A stretch of DNA of 64,000 nt. Source: Sarcocystis neurona. Lineage: Eukaryota > Apicomplexa > Conoidasida > Eucoccidiorida > Sarcocystidae. How positions within the stretch are numbered: position 1 is the first letter of the stretch; the number at the start of each line of letters is the position of its first letter. Below the pieces are notes generated by a model, which made no database searches, was not told the origin of the DNA, and saw nothing but the letters and a program-made list of their open reading frames with translations. The translations under genes and the position numbers were made by a program. The DNA lies in the NCBI GenBank assembly GCA_000727475.1, contig KL647288.1, forward strand, positions 4,025,604 to 4,089,603, read 5' to 3'. Shown piece after piece: positions 32,081 to 43,842 of this stretch.

Positions 32081-35000
32081 ATGTGTGGGGGCCCGGTGGT
32101 GTCACTGCGCTCTCTCGGAGTAGTTGCTGTTCGTGAGCAGCTGCAGTATTTGGCGAGTTCTGCACTGAGGGGACGCAGGGAGCAGCAGAGGAGGTTCGAC
32201 AGAGAAGGATATTCGCTAGGAAGGGGCTGCTGCTGCAGTGGAGTTGCGATAGTATCTCGGTCAGGTCAGCGACTGCGTCGTGCTGCTCGTCGTTGCTTCT
32301 GCTGCTCCCTACGTGCCACGTGCTCCAGGGGTAGGAAAATTCGGTCAGCGGACTGTCGCAAAGAATTTCTGGTCCGGACAGATATAACACACTGTGCTGT
32401 TGCTGCTGTGTCTCTTCCTGCTGCTGCAGGAGGAGGAGGAGGAGAGTTGCAGGCGCCGCCTGCTGACCCCAGCGCATTATCACCTGTGTCCCGCCGACTG
32501 CCAGCGGCAGGCGGTCTTTCTGCTGCATCAGCAAGCCGCTTCCATTCTTCCTCTAATTCTGCCTTTCCTTCTCCTTCCTCCTCGTCTTCGTCTTCTTCCG
32601 CCTTCGCTTCCTCTTCTGGAGCGACGCTGGTGCTGCCTCCTCTCGCGCAGCAACTGCGGGAGCAGCGCATGGGACGACGCTCGGCCGATCCTGGGGCTGC
32701 AGCAGCAAGTGCTACGTCACTGCAGTTGCACTGCACTCCGTACCTCGACGCGGAAGATGACGCTGCTGACGGTGGGGCTTCCTCCGAGCGACTGCGCGCT
32801 GCTGGTACCCCTTTTCTCCCGTGCATCAGCGGCAGCAGCAACGACGCATCTGCAGCAGCGGCAACAGCCGTGAACAATGCGACGACGACGCCTCGTCAGC
32901 AGCAGCAGCAGCAACAGCCGACGCGCTGGATATCTACTTCGGCTGCCTCTGCTGCCACTTCTCCTGTGGAGAGAAGGCAGAGTAACTACGCAAATACGAA
33001 CAACGGGGGAGTGGGACTTAACAACAACGCGACCAAGGGCAGCAGCACACTTTCTCTCGACGGCTTGAGGAAAACCCCTCGCGCAACGGAAAATCCCGAC
33101 TGTAGCAGCAGCAGTAGCAGTGCTGCTACCGGAGGTGGCGGCGCTCCTGCATTTGATGGCAGCAGCAGACGCAGCTTGAGCATTTTACGCCCGCGTAGCG
33201 CTGCTGCTGCTCCTCCTCTTGAAAAAATTAACGACGACACGCTGCTTCCTGCTTCCCCGCCTGTGCGCCCGCACCTCGAAGCTTCAGCGCGCGGAACGGG
33301 TGAGGCAAGCAACAGCAACTACAGGGTGCAGATCCCTTTACCCCGAAATAATCCACACAGATACGTGTGCATGCACACACAGTTACGGAGAGTATCTGCA
33401 TACCTCTTCTCATGTACTTCACAGAATTGCTGAGTTCCTGCTTGTACCTCTATATGCACTTATACATATACGTACACACACGTACACACAAACTTATGAC
33501 ATTCTTTTTGTGTGCGCGTATATATATATATATGTATCAAGGTACATGCCCTATAGGTGTACATTTATACGTACATAAAAGTGTGTAAGTGTACAAGTGC
33601 ATTCCCATTTGCATGGAGATCTATGTCTAGAAGCTTCACCAATGTGTGGAAAGCCCAGCACACACTCTGGAACCTCTGGGTCTTCAATAATATATTGTGA
33701 AAAGAGAGCTCTCAAGGTGAGAGCCGAAGGTTTATTGCGTGAGATATGAGAGCTGTTGCAACTGTGTGTACATGGAGAGTCTTTGAGTCTATGAAGGAAG
33801 GTCTTCCTTCTCAGAAGGCTTCTACTGCTAGATTTTTTAATCTTTATCGCTCCTTCTGTGCATGTGGTCAGCACCGTTGTCGCTCCGCAGGGCCTTCGAA
33901 GCAGGAACGTGAAGCACTGGGCTGCCCTCGCAGCTCTCCCCCCCCCGCTTTGAACGGACACGCAGCCAGCCCCGCGTGTCCACCTGCGTCTTCGTCCTCT
34001 GCTTCGTCTACGTTGTTGTCTCGAATTTCGTCTTTCCTTCGGCGCGGAGGTGGGCGACTGTCGTCGGCAGCAGGTCCTGCTGAAACGCCTGCGGCTGCGG
34101 AGTTTCACACTCCTAGAGGACGGCGAGGACGGGGTGAAGAAGGAGGGGTTGAAGGAGGAGGAGAAGCCGCAGCAGGATTGGCAGGTGAAGGCGGGTCCCC
34201 ACGAGTAGCAGCAGCAGGACAGAATTCAGCTGCAGCAACAGAAGCACCAAGTCAAGAGACAGAGGGTACTGGCGAAGCTGCCGGGGCTTCGATGTGGAGA
34301 AGAGCAAGCGCTGCTACACTGAAACCTAGTGTAGGGATGGCACACTACCAGCAGCCGCGTCAGCAGCAGCAGAGAGTCTCCGATAGTCCCGCAGGTGGCC
34401 CACTGATTGGCAGAGGAGAGTGTGGAGAAAACCTGGTGCAGGCGAGTGTCTTTGGTTCAGTTCCCGCTGGCGAAGATCATTGCAGAGAGTTAGATTTTGG
34501 TATTAAACCTCTCTCTCCTACACAACCACGACGCAGCGCGTTGGACGGAAACATATGTGGCACGCAGCAACAGCAGCAGCCCTTGCAGAAGGACAGTAGT
34601 CAGCACTTTTATGTGGAGCCTTGTTCTGCGGAGGCCGATTCTGCCAGGGATGCTCTCTTATTTGAAAAAGAGGGGAAGCCAAATCGCAAAGGCGAGCTGC
34701 TGCAGTCGGAAGACACTACCACTTCAAGCAGCATAGCCGCTGCTACTACGCAGGCTGCTGTTGGAGCAGCGGCTGAGGACGGAGCCTTAAATGTTTTATT
34801 TCCTGCCGTTTCAATTAGTCAAGAAGGCAGTGAAATTCCAGCCCCTCGTTTGCACTCTGCAGCAGCGGGACGGGGTGCTGCAAGCAGAAGAATGGGTAAT
34901 AGTGTGTTATCGAGAAGTCCACGAAAAGCAGGGAGAACCCTGTGTAGAGCCAGCACAGAAGTTGCTGCATCTACGAAGCTGCATTCGCCAGCAGACAGCG

Positions 35001-35155
35001 CAGCTGCTGCGACAGATGCAGAGACAGGAAAGTCTGGCGGCACTTTTATAGCGCGTGAGTCGGTTATTTCTCACCTCTCTGCCTTCAACAACGAAGAATC
35101 TGATTACGGGGACCTGCTTCTAGCAGCAGGAGGCACACTGCGAGGCTGCAATTGA
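32081..35155 (+). CDS. Low-complexity Ser/Ala/Gln-rich hypothetical protein
   Basis: Two long plus-strand frames: 32,081 (ATG) to about 33,330-33,370, and about 33,880-35,155 (TGA). They are separated by 500 bases with TA/CA microsatellites, so they are likely two exons of one gene. An acceptor TGTGGTCAG ends at about 33,879; the donor near 33,325 (AGG|GTGCAG) is weak. The first part has Ser runs (TCC/TCG/TCT) and Gln runs; the second has Gly/Glu- and Ala-rich segments and ends with a less repetitive tail (HLSAFNNEESDYGDLLLAAG). No known domain, signal peptide or membrane segment is seen. The first 330 bases are uncertain because the minus strand is also open there. Confidence 0.6.
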
Positions 35156-35871
35156 CGGTGGGAAGACACTTGAACACGCGAGGCGGTGCACGTGTAAGAC
35201 AGAGCAGGAGGGCGACGCTCAGGAACTGCCCAGTGCTTTAAAACATTGGCCTCAACACGTACATTGTGTGAGCCGTCTGCACGCGTAGACTGCCCGTATG
35301 CGTATAGGCGTGTGTCAGTGTACGCGCGTGTCCATACAATGCGGTTGCGTCGTTTCAGTCACCCTACGAATGAAGGCCTCCAGCTACACATATACTCTAT
35401 ATATATCTATGCGCACGTATACGGGTTTATGCAACTATATCAGTGTGTACTGCGCGGGTCGGCTTTGACCGTGTGGGCCACGCCACGCAGGTGGTCTAGT
35501 AGAAGCAGTTATAATCTCAGTAGCAGAGGCACTAAGTATGTGTATATACTTCTATGTACGTATGTATGCGTATGCTCACGTCCATACACAAGTGTGTGTG
35601 CACGTGCAGAAAGATATACCTATGGGAAGCAGCGCTTCAAGAGTCGAGAGCGACTCCAGGTGGTCTACTCTGCGCTACCAGCTGAACGGCAACATTACAG
35701 AGAAATGAAACGAACGGTCCGTCTGCAGATCAAATGTTATTGTAGTCGAAGACCGCCGTGGTGACTGAAGCCATTTGCTCTGTCAGGACGACATTCACAA
35801 CAAACATAACGGCATACTAATATGCAGATAAACCTGCACGCACACGTACATGTATCTGCATTGTATAGCAG
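35156..35871. other. Intergenic stretch, no gene seen
   Basis: Contains scattered TATA and GTGTA microsatellite pieces and a 172-codon plus frame (35,246-35,764) without motif or convincing start. Probably the 3' flank of the preceding gene and the upstream region of the next. Confidence 0.4.
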
Positions 35872-35997
35872 CCTGCACGTGATAAAGAACAAGAGGACAC
35901 TCCTGAGAAAGCGGATTTCTGGATATACGGGATGAGAAATGTTTTAGCAGTTTGCTGCAAGCACCAGGAACGAGTGAGGCGTACTTCTTCTTGTAAG

Positions 35998-36028
<31 letters not shown>

Positions 36029-39000
36029 TTACATAGATATACGTGCACTGAGAAGTCGGCATCTATGAAGACAGTAGCTGCTCGGAAGAGTACTGCGGAT
36101 GGAGTAATGGAAGCCAAAGGAGGTTTATTTGCTTCCGAGTAGAAGACATCTGAACAGCTTGCTACGAACGCGGAACTAAAGTCGAGTTTTTGCGTTGATT
36201 GTTTCCAAGGCGTTGTTTTGTCAAACTGAAAAGCTGGTGCTATTGTTTCCTTCTTATTCACGCGTGCGGGCAACACATCCGCCTAAAATAATTTCTAATG
36301 TATGACGACAGCACCGTGCTGCGCGCCGCCTATACGCTTCAAATTGATAGGCACCCTCAAGTGAATGGGAGAATTGTACATATTTGTCACTTTACCATCA
36401 ATCCCCTGTTCAGCCAGTACGCCTACGTTCCCCCCCTCACTGTGGTATTAGACACCTTATTTATTTCTCAATAAATTGTGCTTGGTATATGAGCTCTTTG
36501 GCTAAGCTGTCGAAAAATGCAGTTACGAACCGGAAAAGCCGAAGCAGCAGCAGCAGCAGCTGTACGCTGTCCTTCCTAGTGAATAGTGGGTTAGCCCATG
36601 ATTAACAAAGTGGCTGAGCAGAAGACACTGCAGGATTTGACTGCAGCGCCCTCCCTACCAACAGGACGGAGTCGGTGTGTCTTGGATTGGCCATATAACA
36701 CTACTAGAATATTGTGTGTTGGCATATGCATTGAGCAGCCTTGAGGAGGGTCTCGCTGAGAGTTAGTTAAGGTTTTCGCTGAGATAACGACATACGCTTC
36801 CTTGCTCAGCGGAAACAAAAATCATTAACTTGGTGTCGCAGGGTTTGCAGCATGCGAAGATGTCACTGCATCGTGATACACCAGAAAGAGCGCGTCGGAC
36901 CACTGCATGTTGACTAGCCGTTGATGGGTCACGCAGGCAGCATTACAGCCGCTACCACGCGCTACACTATGTAAAAAGTTGTCTTCAGATGGATCTGCAG
37001 TCGGATCTGGTATCAAAAAAGTAGTCCATACAACAAATGCGATGCAGATATCCGAACAGCACCTCACTTTTTCTTGTATATTTGATACCACGAGAGCCGT
37101 TCTCATCGTCGTGAGCCATCACTTCAGAAAACTGTCGAACGAAAAAGTGTTCTTCAGTGACGTAGAAGAAAGACGTGTTATGTCGTCAAGATGCTCCATG
37201 CGGAACCCAGAAGAAACAATTTAACTTGCGGGTAAGACGTACCTCACCAGAGAAGCAGTAAATATGCACTATCAGCATCAATGGTGCACGCTTTCTCGTG
37301 TTTGGGGAGACTTCTCTGTCATCGTCTAGCTTGAAGATTTGTTTGTGGAATTTCGAAGATCACTGCAAGACAGTCTACTTCACCTCGAAGGCCGAGTTGC
37401 CACAGTAGATTTTCTGCTTACCTAAGAAGGCCTGTACATCCGACGCAGAAGATACGTGGAGCCTACCTGCGATTTTTGCGCCTTACAGCGGCGTCCCTCA
37501 TTCTTCAGCGTGTGCAGTAGCAACTCTACGTATAACTGCTCCGCTACGATTCTTGACTGAATTTGTTCGATTTACGAGTGACGCCTCATACACTACAAGC
37601 AACCATGTGCTGACATGTGTATACCGCGAGACACGGCTAAGTGCGGAACAACACACGGAGATACGTAAGGCGTACGCAGTACGCTAAGAGACGGTACACT
37701 GACGCCGATGGCGCAGCAGTTGCGGTGATGTGGAATAGGACAAAAAGGAGTTTTTGTCTGCTGTAGGTACACAAGCGTCCGTAGACACTCTTCTCGCAGC
37801 GCCATCGGGAGACAGATCTTCGTTTTGTTTCCGAGCCGAAGATGTCTGCAACTTGCAGCTCAATTCTTCTCCGTTACGGCTGACAAACTGTTAACCATTC
37901 GACGACTGTAGGTAAGACGTAGCTTTGCGCATTTACTACGGGAGTGTACCAGTGAAGTCATTAAGCCACGACGGGTCAACGCTGCCAGAGGCATTTATTG
38001 TACAGCGATTTCTTCGGTCCTTTCGTCCCATGACTAGCTAAGTCGAACCAGGCTTACGGGCTTGGAAGATGTTGCTATGTGCATACATGTGTACATATGT
38101 GGATACACTAACAGACCACTTTATACGCAGTTGTGCGATAATACACGTACACAATAAGGTATATGTGTCTACAGGAATTTACATATATGTATTTGTATAT
38201 ATGTGCATACAAATGTAGACATATATGCATTAGTCAGTCTGGATACGATACAGTTTCAGAAACAAGCAGAATAAGCTACACACTCGTGTGCGTAGAGGCT
38301 TCAGCATGCATATATATGCGGATATATACATGTATACATATGCGTTTGCGTCTATGCGCGTATACTATCTGGTCATAAACGTATATATATATATACACAT
38401 GTCTGAGTGTTTCTTTATACGCGGAATCTGCGTACACAGAGGTATTTACGTGTACCCCTACCTACGTATAATGACACCCCACGTCGTTATGCGGAACAGA
38501 GTCTACAAAAGAGAAACACTACTAAATGCGTCGTGGGGTCTAAAAACGGATGTTAAATGGCTCCTCCGAAGAGCGGTGTAAGTGCAGTAGAGACTCAGCA
38601 AAACAAGCGAGTCCTTGATAATGAATTGCTCGTCATGTAATTGATGTCTAGGTGATGCTGCCCAAGAAAGGTAAGAGAGCAACTAGTCTTCAGGCAGAGA
38701 AAACTGGTAGTTTGAAACAATTGGACAGTACTTTAACTACATCGATAGACGGTTTTGCGATTGAACAAAAGTGAACGCTGAGGAAGCACATCATCAGAAG
38801 AAGCTGATCACCTATGAGGCAGTCGAGAACTATTGTTCTAGCAAGTCGTGAACTACTCTTCTGTAGCTCTTGCCCAGAGACGAGCACACGTCATTTCGAA
38901 ATATACGTAACTCTTTTAAGGAGCTTCCCACTTTGGAAGGACGCGCGACTACCATAGTTTCCAGGCTCGCAGACATCCCATCGCAGACACCGAGTGCACT

Positions 39001-40864
39001 TTCTTAGTTACGGAGGACGAGGCACGCAGCCACATTGACACAATCACTGAGATGGAGAAGATACGTCGTTATGACAAGACTGGACCTCTTGATATTCCTG
39101 TACGTATTCCACGACGGCTGCCGCATTGGTGACAACCTCCAAGGAGCGTACCCTGGAAGAGCTGATTGTTTATTTTAAGCACCCAGTAGGCGGATCGACG
39201 GCAGTTTTACTAGTGAGCGGTATCGAAACTGTTCACACAATACAGACACACGTGGAGTTTGATATCAGATTTCAGCGTAGTCTGTGTTGTGTTTCATAAG
39301 TGCTTACCACCTGTTTTGTCAGCTGGCTTCAATTTGCAGGGCAGCAGCTTTCCTTCGGTGGCATAGTCGATCTACAGTAAGAATGCAGCTGGAAAAATTC
39401 CCCTCTTCTACCGGTTTCGACTTTGAGGGGCTTTTGTTTTACATCGGTGTCATTGTCGATCTACAGTAAGACTTAGATGGAAAAAGAACCGCCTCCGGAC
39501 GCAGAAGGAACGTAAGCTTGTTGAGATTTAACGCAGGGCCGCTTTCCCACTCCTCCACAGTGTTGAAGGCAGACAAACCTGCTTGTCACTCACTCTGGAC
39601 CGCGAACATTATTCTCTCCAAGACGTCGCTACTGGTACGGCGCGATGGTTAGAAGAGCAGGGGGCCACTGGATTACAGCACTTCTTCGAGGCGGTATCGG
39701 GGGAAAAGGAGACGCCAGAACACCACGACTGTAACTCCGAAGATATCTAAAATTAAGTACGCAGACTTTCTCAATATAGTTGGGGTATTCTGCCAGGAAA
39801 GTGCGCCTCTCGCGACGGATTCGGTGGGGAAATAATGAGAATTGTCCGCTCACATTATAGTCAACAGCACAACATCAATTTTGCTATGTGTCTTGCTACG
39901 CATCAGACTTATTGAAAAAGCATAAAATCTTTACAGTGCTTCCGCTGTTGTCAACAGAAAGCCCGTCACGTTTTTTTTTGAAAATGCTGCTTCTCCTACG
40001 CCATCACAGAGAGCTGCGTTATTCTCCCACCTCGTGTACACTACCCATCGAACACGTTTCAGAAACGAGTGGGATATAATTGAGATTCCATTCAACGACG
40101 GATCTATTTCCGACGGTACACCTGGAGTTTACATAAAGTAGATTACGCGGGAACTCTGCAGTACGTACACTCTACGGATTCCACCCACATGCTTACTAAA
40201 AGCTGAACCCGCACAATCGGTCTTCGTGTTGTGGGAACAAAACACCTAAAAAGTGACAACAGAACAAGTGTGTCCAACGTAGGCGACTCCGCTTCCACAG
40301 ATCCGAGGTCCCTGAACTTAATAGTGTCATCGTCTGTAACAAGAAGAAGAGTTCAAGCGCTGTGCTGAAGAGTTTATCTGCACGTACAGCTGTGTATACG
40401 CATGATGCATAGGCACAAATACGCACAGCATGCTTCCAACATCGCATCACTGCTCAAAGGCACACATGTGCCCATACACAAGATGTTGCACTGCCGTGTA
40501 CGCAGATTTCCGTACATCTGCAGACTGCTGTGTCTGGGATATTACAGTGTTTATACACCAGAGAGTCCCACAAAAGCGCCGGTTTGCCATATCCGGTTCT
40601 TCTATGTAATATCCTCTCCGTCATTCTGCAAATCGATGCCTGGTAACTTCAACTGCAACTGTATCTCCGTTTTTCTTTACCTTTCGTAGGGTTCTTTTAC
40701 TGTAGAGAGTAACAGTGTGTCTTTCGTGTCAGTTTCCATGTATTCTAGGAGTAAACCGCCTCAACCTCAGCGTTCCCCCCTACGTTCTGAAATTTTACAC
40801 TCGGAAACCAGGTGTTGCGTTAGTTTCCCTGCTATACCCGCTTAAATCTACTTCATCGCGCAAA
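35872..40864 (+). CDS. Cluster of short plus-strand exons, unrecognised gene(s)
   Basis: Many stretches are open, protein-like and flanked by splice signals: 35,872-35,992 (PEKADFWIYGMRNVLAVCC; donor GTAAGT), 36,979-37,110, 37,330-37,404, 37,427-37,664 (donor GTAAGG), about 38,460-38,576, 38,987-39,099 (LVTEDEARSHIDTITEMEK), 39,144-39,290, 39,937-40,137 (VVNRKPVTFFFENAASPTPS; RFRNEWDIIEIPFNDGS) and about 40,205-40,340. I could not join all of them in phase, so exon order and number are provisional. The FWIYGMRNVL stretch resembles the last helix of a PH-like fold, but this is inference. They may be the upstream part of the PH-domain gene that follows, or a separate gene. Confidence 0.5.
39350..39490. 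repeat. Direct repeat with 90-bp spacing around a splice-like site
   Basis: CGGTGGCATAGTCGATCTAC at about 39,355 recurs as CGGTGTCATTGTCGATCTAC at 39,445, both followed by AGTAAGA and an A-rich tail. The spacing is exactly 90 bp between the shared GTCGATCTACAG cores. Both copies look like acceptor-plus-exon starts. Confidence 0.7.
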
Positions 40865-41933
40865 ATGATAAAACATCTTCTTCTTCCCGCATTCTGGGCG
40901 GTCGCTGCTGCGCATGAGACGCTTCCACGTACGATCGGTCAACCGTGCACGCGGGGGCAAAAAGGAATTCTCTTTCACGTGTCGGATCCAACGGACTTTT
41001 CAAGAGGGTGCCAAGTGACAGCCATCCTCAAAAATGATTGTCTACTGCTTTTCAGGTGGGCCGCCATGGCATCCGGAGCCGACTTCCGCTATCTGTACCT
41101 GTCTGGCTACCTATTTACACATTTACTGAGCGTAATACATGTGCCCACATAGAAGATTACAACTGAAAAGAACAAGTGTACGCGTCTTTCCGCAGAGGGA
41201 ACAAACAAACTGCAAGAATCGATTTGGGTAAGTGTACCACCGTGGGCGTGAAAGTCTGACGCGTTCTAACAAGGGAAATCACAGACGCTATTGAAACACC
41301 GATTCACATTGTCCCTTACCACGAAAACTGCTTATCCATCCAACCCGGAGGCAGGAATGCGGAAATCCTGTGGTAAAGCGCTGCAGTTTGACGCCAGCTG
41401 TGGAAGACGAAATTATCATTTAGTACAACTGTTTGCAGCTGTGACAGTGACGCCTGCAAGGACGCATGGGTGAGTCTCTTACGCTCCGATAAGCTGCGAC
41501 ACAGAGAGAACATCACCTTGTACTACATATTTACACTCTGTAGTGGATGGCGCTCTCAGAGCAGATTCTGTGTCGGCATAGGGGCTCGATGCGCAACGAA
41601 GTAGCTGGTGAGCCCACCGTAGAAGAAGAGGAACGACAGGTGCGTTGCATCCTTATTCGTCTTGGGTATCCCTCATTATTTGTCCACTCTTCGGGAAAAT
41701 TCTCACCAGGTGCTAGAGCGCATCGTTGAAACTCCAAAGGAACCTGGCACCACGATTAAGATTCAAAAGGTATGACACGATCGGGGGCACTCTCATCTGT
41801 TCACTAGCATGCAAGACTGACTGCGCATGCGCATGTACACGACTCGTCTTTGCAGTCTGCCGACGGCATAGAACCTGTTATCCACTTGGCTCCAGCTTTC
41901 CAACAAATTCACCCGCATCCAGTGCACTCGTAA
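40865..41933 (+). CDS. PH-like domain protein (seven phase-matched exons)
   Basis: Exons 40,865-41,055; 41,196-41,227; 41,285-41,372; 41,439-41,469; 41,544-41,639; 41,710-41,769; 41,856-41,933 (stop TAA). Every junction has GT-AG ends and matching phase; introns are 57-140 bases. The joined protein is about 190 residues if it starts at ATG 40,865. Residues about 30-135 read like a pleckstrin-homology fold: GQKGILFHV and VTAILKNDCLLLFR strands, ARIDLDAIETPIHIVP, then NAEILCCDSDACKDAWW, where the tryptophan-bearing C-terminal helix has the usual PH layout. PH domains bind phosphoinositides, phosphatidic acid or proteins at membranes. The tail is acidic then plain. The N-terminus has a hydrophobic run (LLLPAFWAVAAA); it may be a signal-like start, or the exon may be internal to a longer gene beginning near 35.9 kb. 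Confidence 0.6.
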
Positions 41934-42488
41934 TGGCCATTGCACTGGCTTCTCTGCGCCGCTACCATACGCGGCCGCAAGAAAGACCGAGCGCTTCCGT
42001 CATGCCGGAGGCCTTCAATATATAGCCAGTACACTCTTTCTGTGTACCCGCGGCCAAAATGTCACCCGAGGAAGTGTTTATCCAATATCGGTGCAAACTT
42101 GTAATTTGAAATACGATGCTCAATGCACCTACGCGTATCGTGGACGCGCGTCTACAAAGACAGTGGAGTGTTCAGGCGTAATCACTTAAAGTTGTTGTGA
42201 GCCTAACGACATTTTGAAATGCTCTTCGCCGAGACGTGCATCATGAGGTGGACTATGTGGGGTGCCGTAATACCGAAAAAAAGACACGCATACTAGCACA
42301 TATACTTATACAGATGTATGGATGTGTAAAGAGAGAGACATAACTACAGGTATGCACATGTGTGCTTAGCCGTGTATGTGTGTGTACCCTTCGGTGTGCG
42401 TATGCGCATCTACGTAAACCCTTTCGTGGATCAGAAGACGAGCTCATGACATGTGACACCAGCACTGCTGCCAGGTAATACATCCGTG
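41934..42488. other. Intergenic stretch
   Basis: Lies between the stop of the PH-like gene and the first ATG of the next. A TG/TA microsatellite occupies about 42,290-42,410. It may hold the upstream region or a 5' exon of the next gene; no site could be identified. Confidence 0.5.
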
Positions 42489-43807
42489 ATGTCAGGCTTT
42501 CTTGAGATTCTCCCCTTGGGGCGCCGCTGTAATTTTTTCGCGCGCATCCCGTTTCGCATGCAGGGACCTGCGGAAGACGTATCGAGTGACGCAGGTAACA
42601 ATGTTTCTTCAAAAGTGACGACTAATAGACTTCCTCGCAGCCCCAAAACTGACCTTTGCAGGCGGAGTGCCCAAGAGGCTAGCAGTCTTTTCCCAGACAG
42701 CAGCGGTGGGCAACAAATAAACACCAGCAACAGCAGCAGTGGTACCGTCTCAAACTCCACCGTTGGTGGCATCAAGCCACCGGACTGCGTGCGCGAAAAT
42801 GGTACCCACGTCGAGCACGCTGCTTGTGACCGCAGCAGCTGCGCAGGCACGGGCAACCGGCGCACACTCTCTCGATTCAATTCCATTGCTACGAGTACCT
42901 CCCAAGCAGAAGATTCAGACGAAGCCGGGGAACGAAAGGCAAGGAATAGAACTCTAGCAGCGTCCTCTCGCATTCGCATAAGGAAAATTGCTTCGGACAT
43001 CTCTGGTGACATCTGCGAGTTGACTATTCAACTTAGTGTAGACGCACATGGAGGAGGTAAGCCCCGGGAGCTAAAGAAAAGTTCAGAGGACGCAAAAACA
43101 GAGTGCAGCAAAACGGACTGCACGCCCGCACCGTCGTCGCCTGTGTCGGATTTACCATCGTATTACTCTTTGTCACCCTCTTTCGGCTCATCGTCGCCAT
43201 TAGCGGTGTCGCTACGGGCTCCCTCTGGCTCTTCCTCGACATTCGTATCATTTTTCGCCCCGTCATCGTCGGCTTCATCATCATCATCATCACCGTCATC
43301 ATCGTCCTTGTCATCACCATCCTCGTCAACATCATCATCGTCAACATCATCATCGTCAACATCATCATTGTCAACATCGTCACCGTCCTCATCATCACCA
43401 TCATCATCGTCATCATTATCATCATCATCGTGTTCCTCTTCGTCAGCACCCCGGTGCTCGGAAGACAGAAGTTTAGCCACAAGTGACGAGATAGAAATTT
43501 GCTCTCCAGCAACGTTTTTTCGCTTGTGCCTCCCCGCCAGGATTCAGCGCGTTTCAGTGCAAACTTCTTCAGCCTTTTGTAGGAAAACGAAGCGTGGAGG
43601 TACACTAGGTGTTTTTTCCTTAAAGCTTCTCTTTCAACTAGCAGGGGATGTCTGCCTTTCTGGGCCAGAGATCTTGAGTGATAAGGAGGCGGAGTATTTG
43701 CGTCGTGCGTCACCTTTTTTAATCAAATGCAAGTGAGCCTACTTTGATCCTCTAAAAGTACCAATGGAATATGTGGTAAAGGTGCCGTGCACGTATGTAT
43801 GTATATA

Positions 43808-43842
<35 letters not shown>

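Noticed and set aside
33551..34108. Minus-strand ORF of 185 codons with a non-repetitive part at 33,620-33,790
   Set aside because: Most of it is antisense to the Ser/Arg-rich plus frame; no domain is recognised.
36825..37106. Protein-like minus-strand ORF of 93 codons
   Set aside because: The overlapping plus stretch 36,979-37,110 has acceptor and donor sites and lies among other plus exons; the minus ORF has no partners. Not fully excluded.
43163..43480. Almost pure Asp minus-strand ORF
   Set aside because: Antisense of the poly-Ser tract; the plus frame continues into spliced exons with family motifs, the minus one does not.
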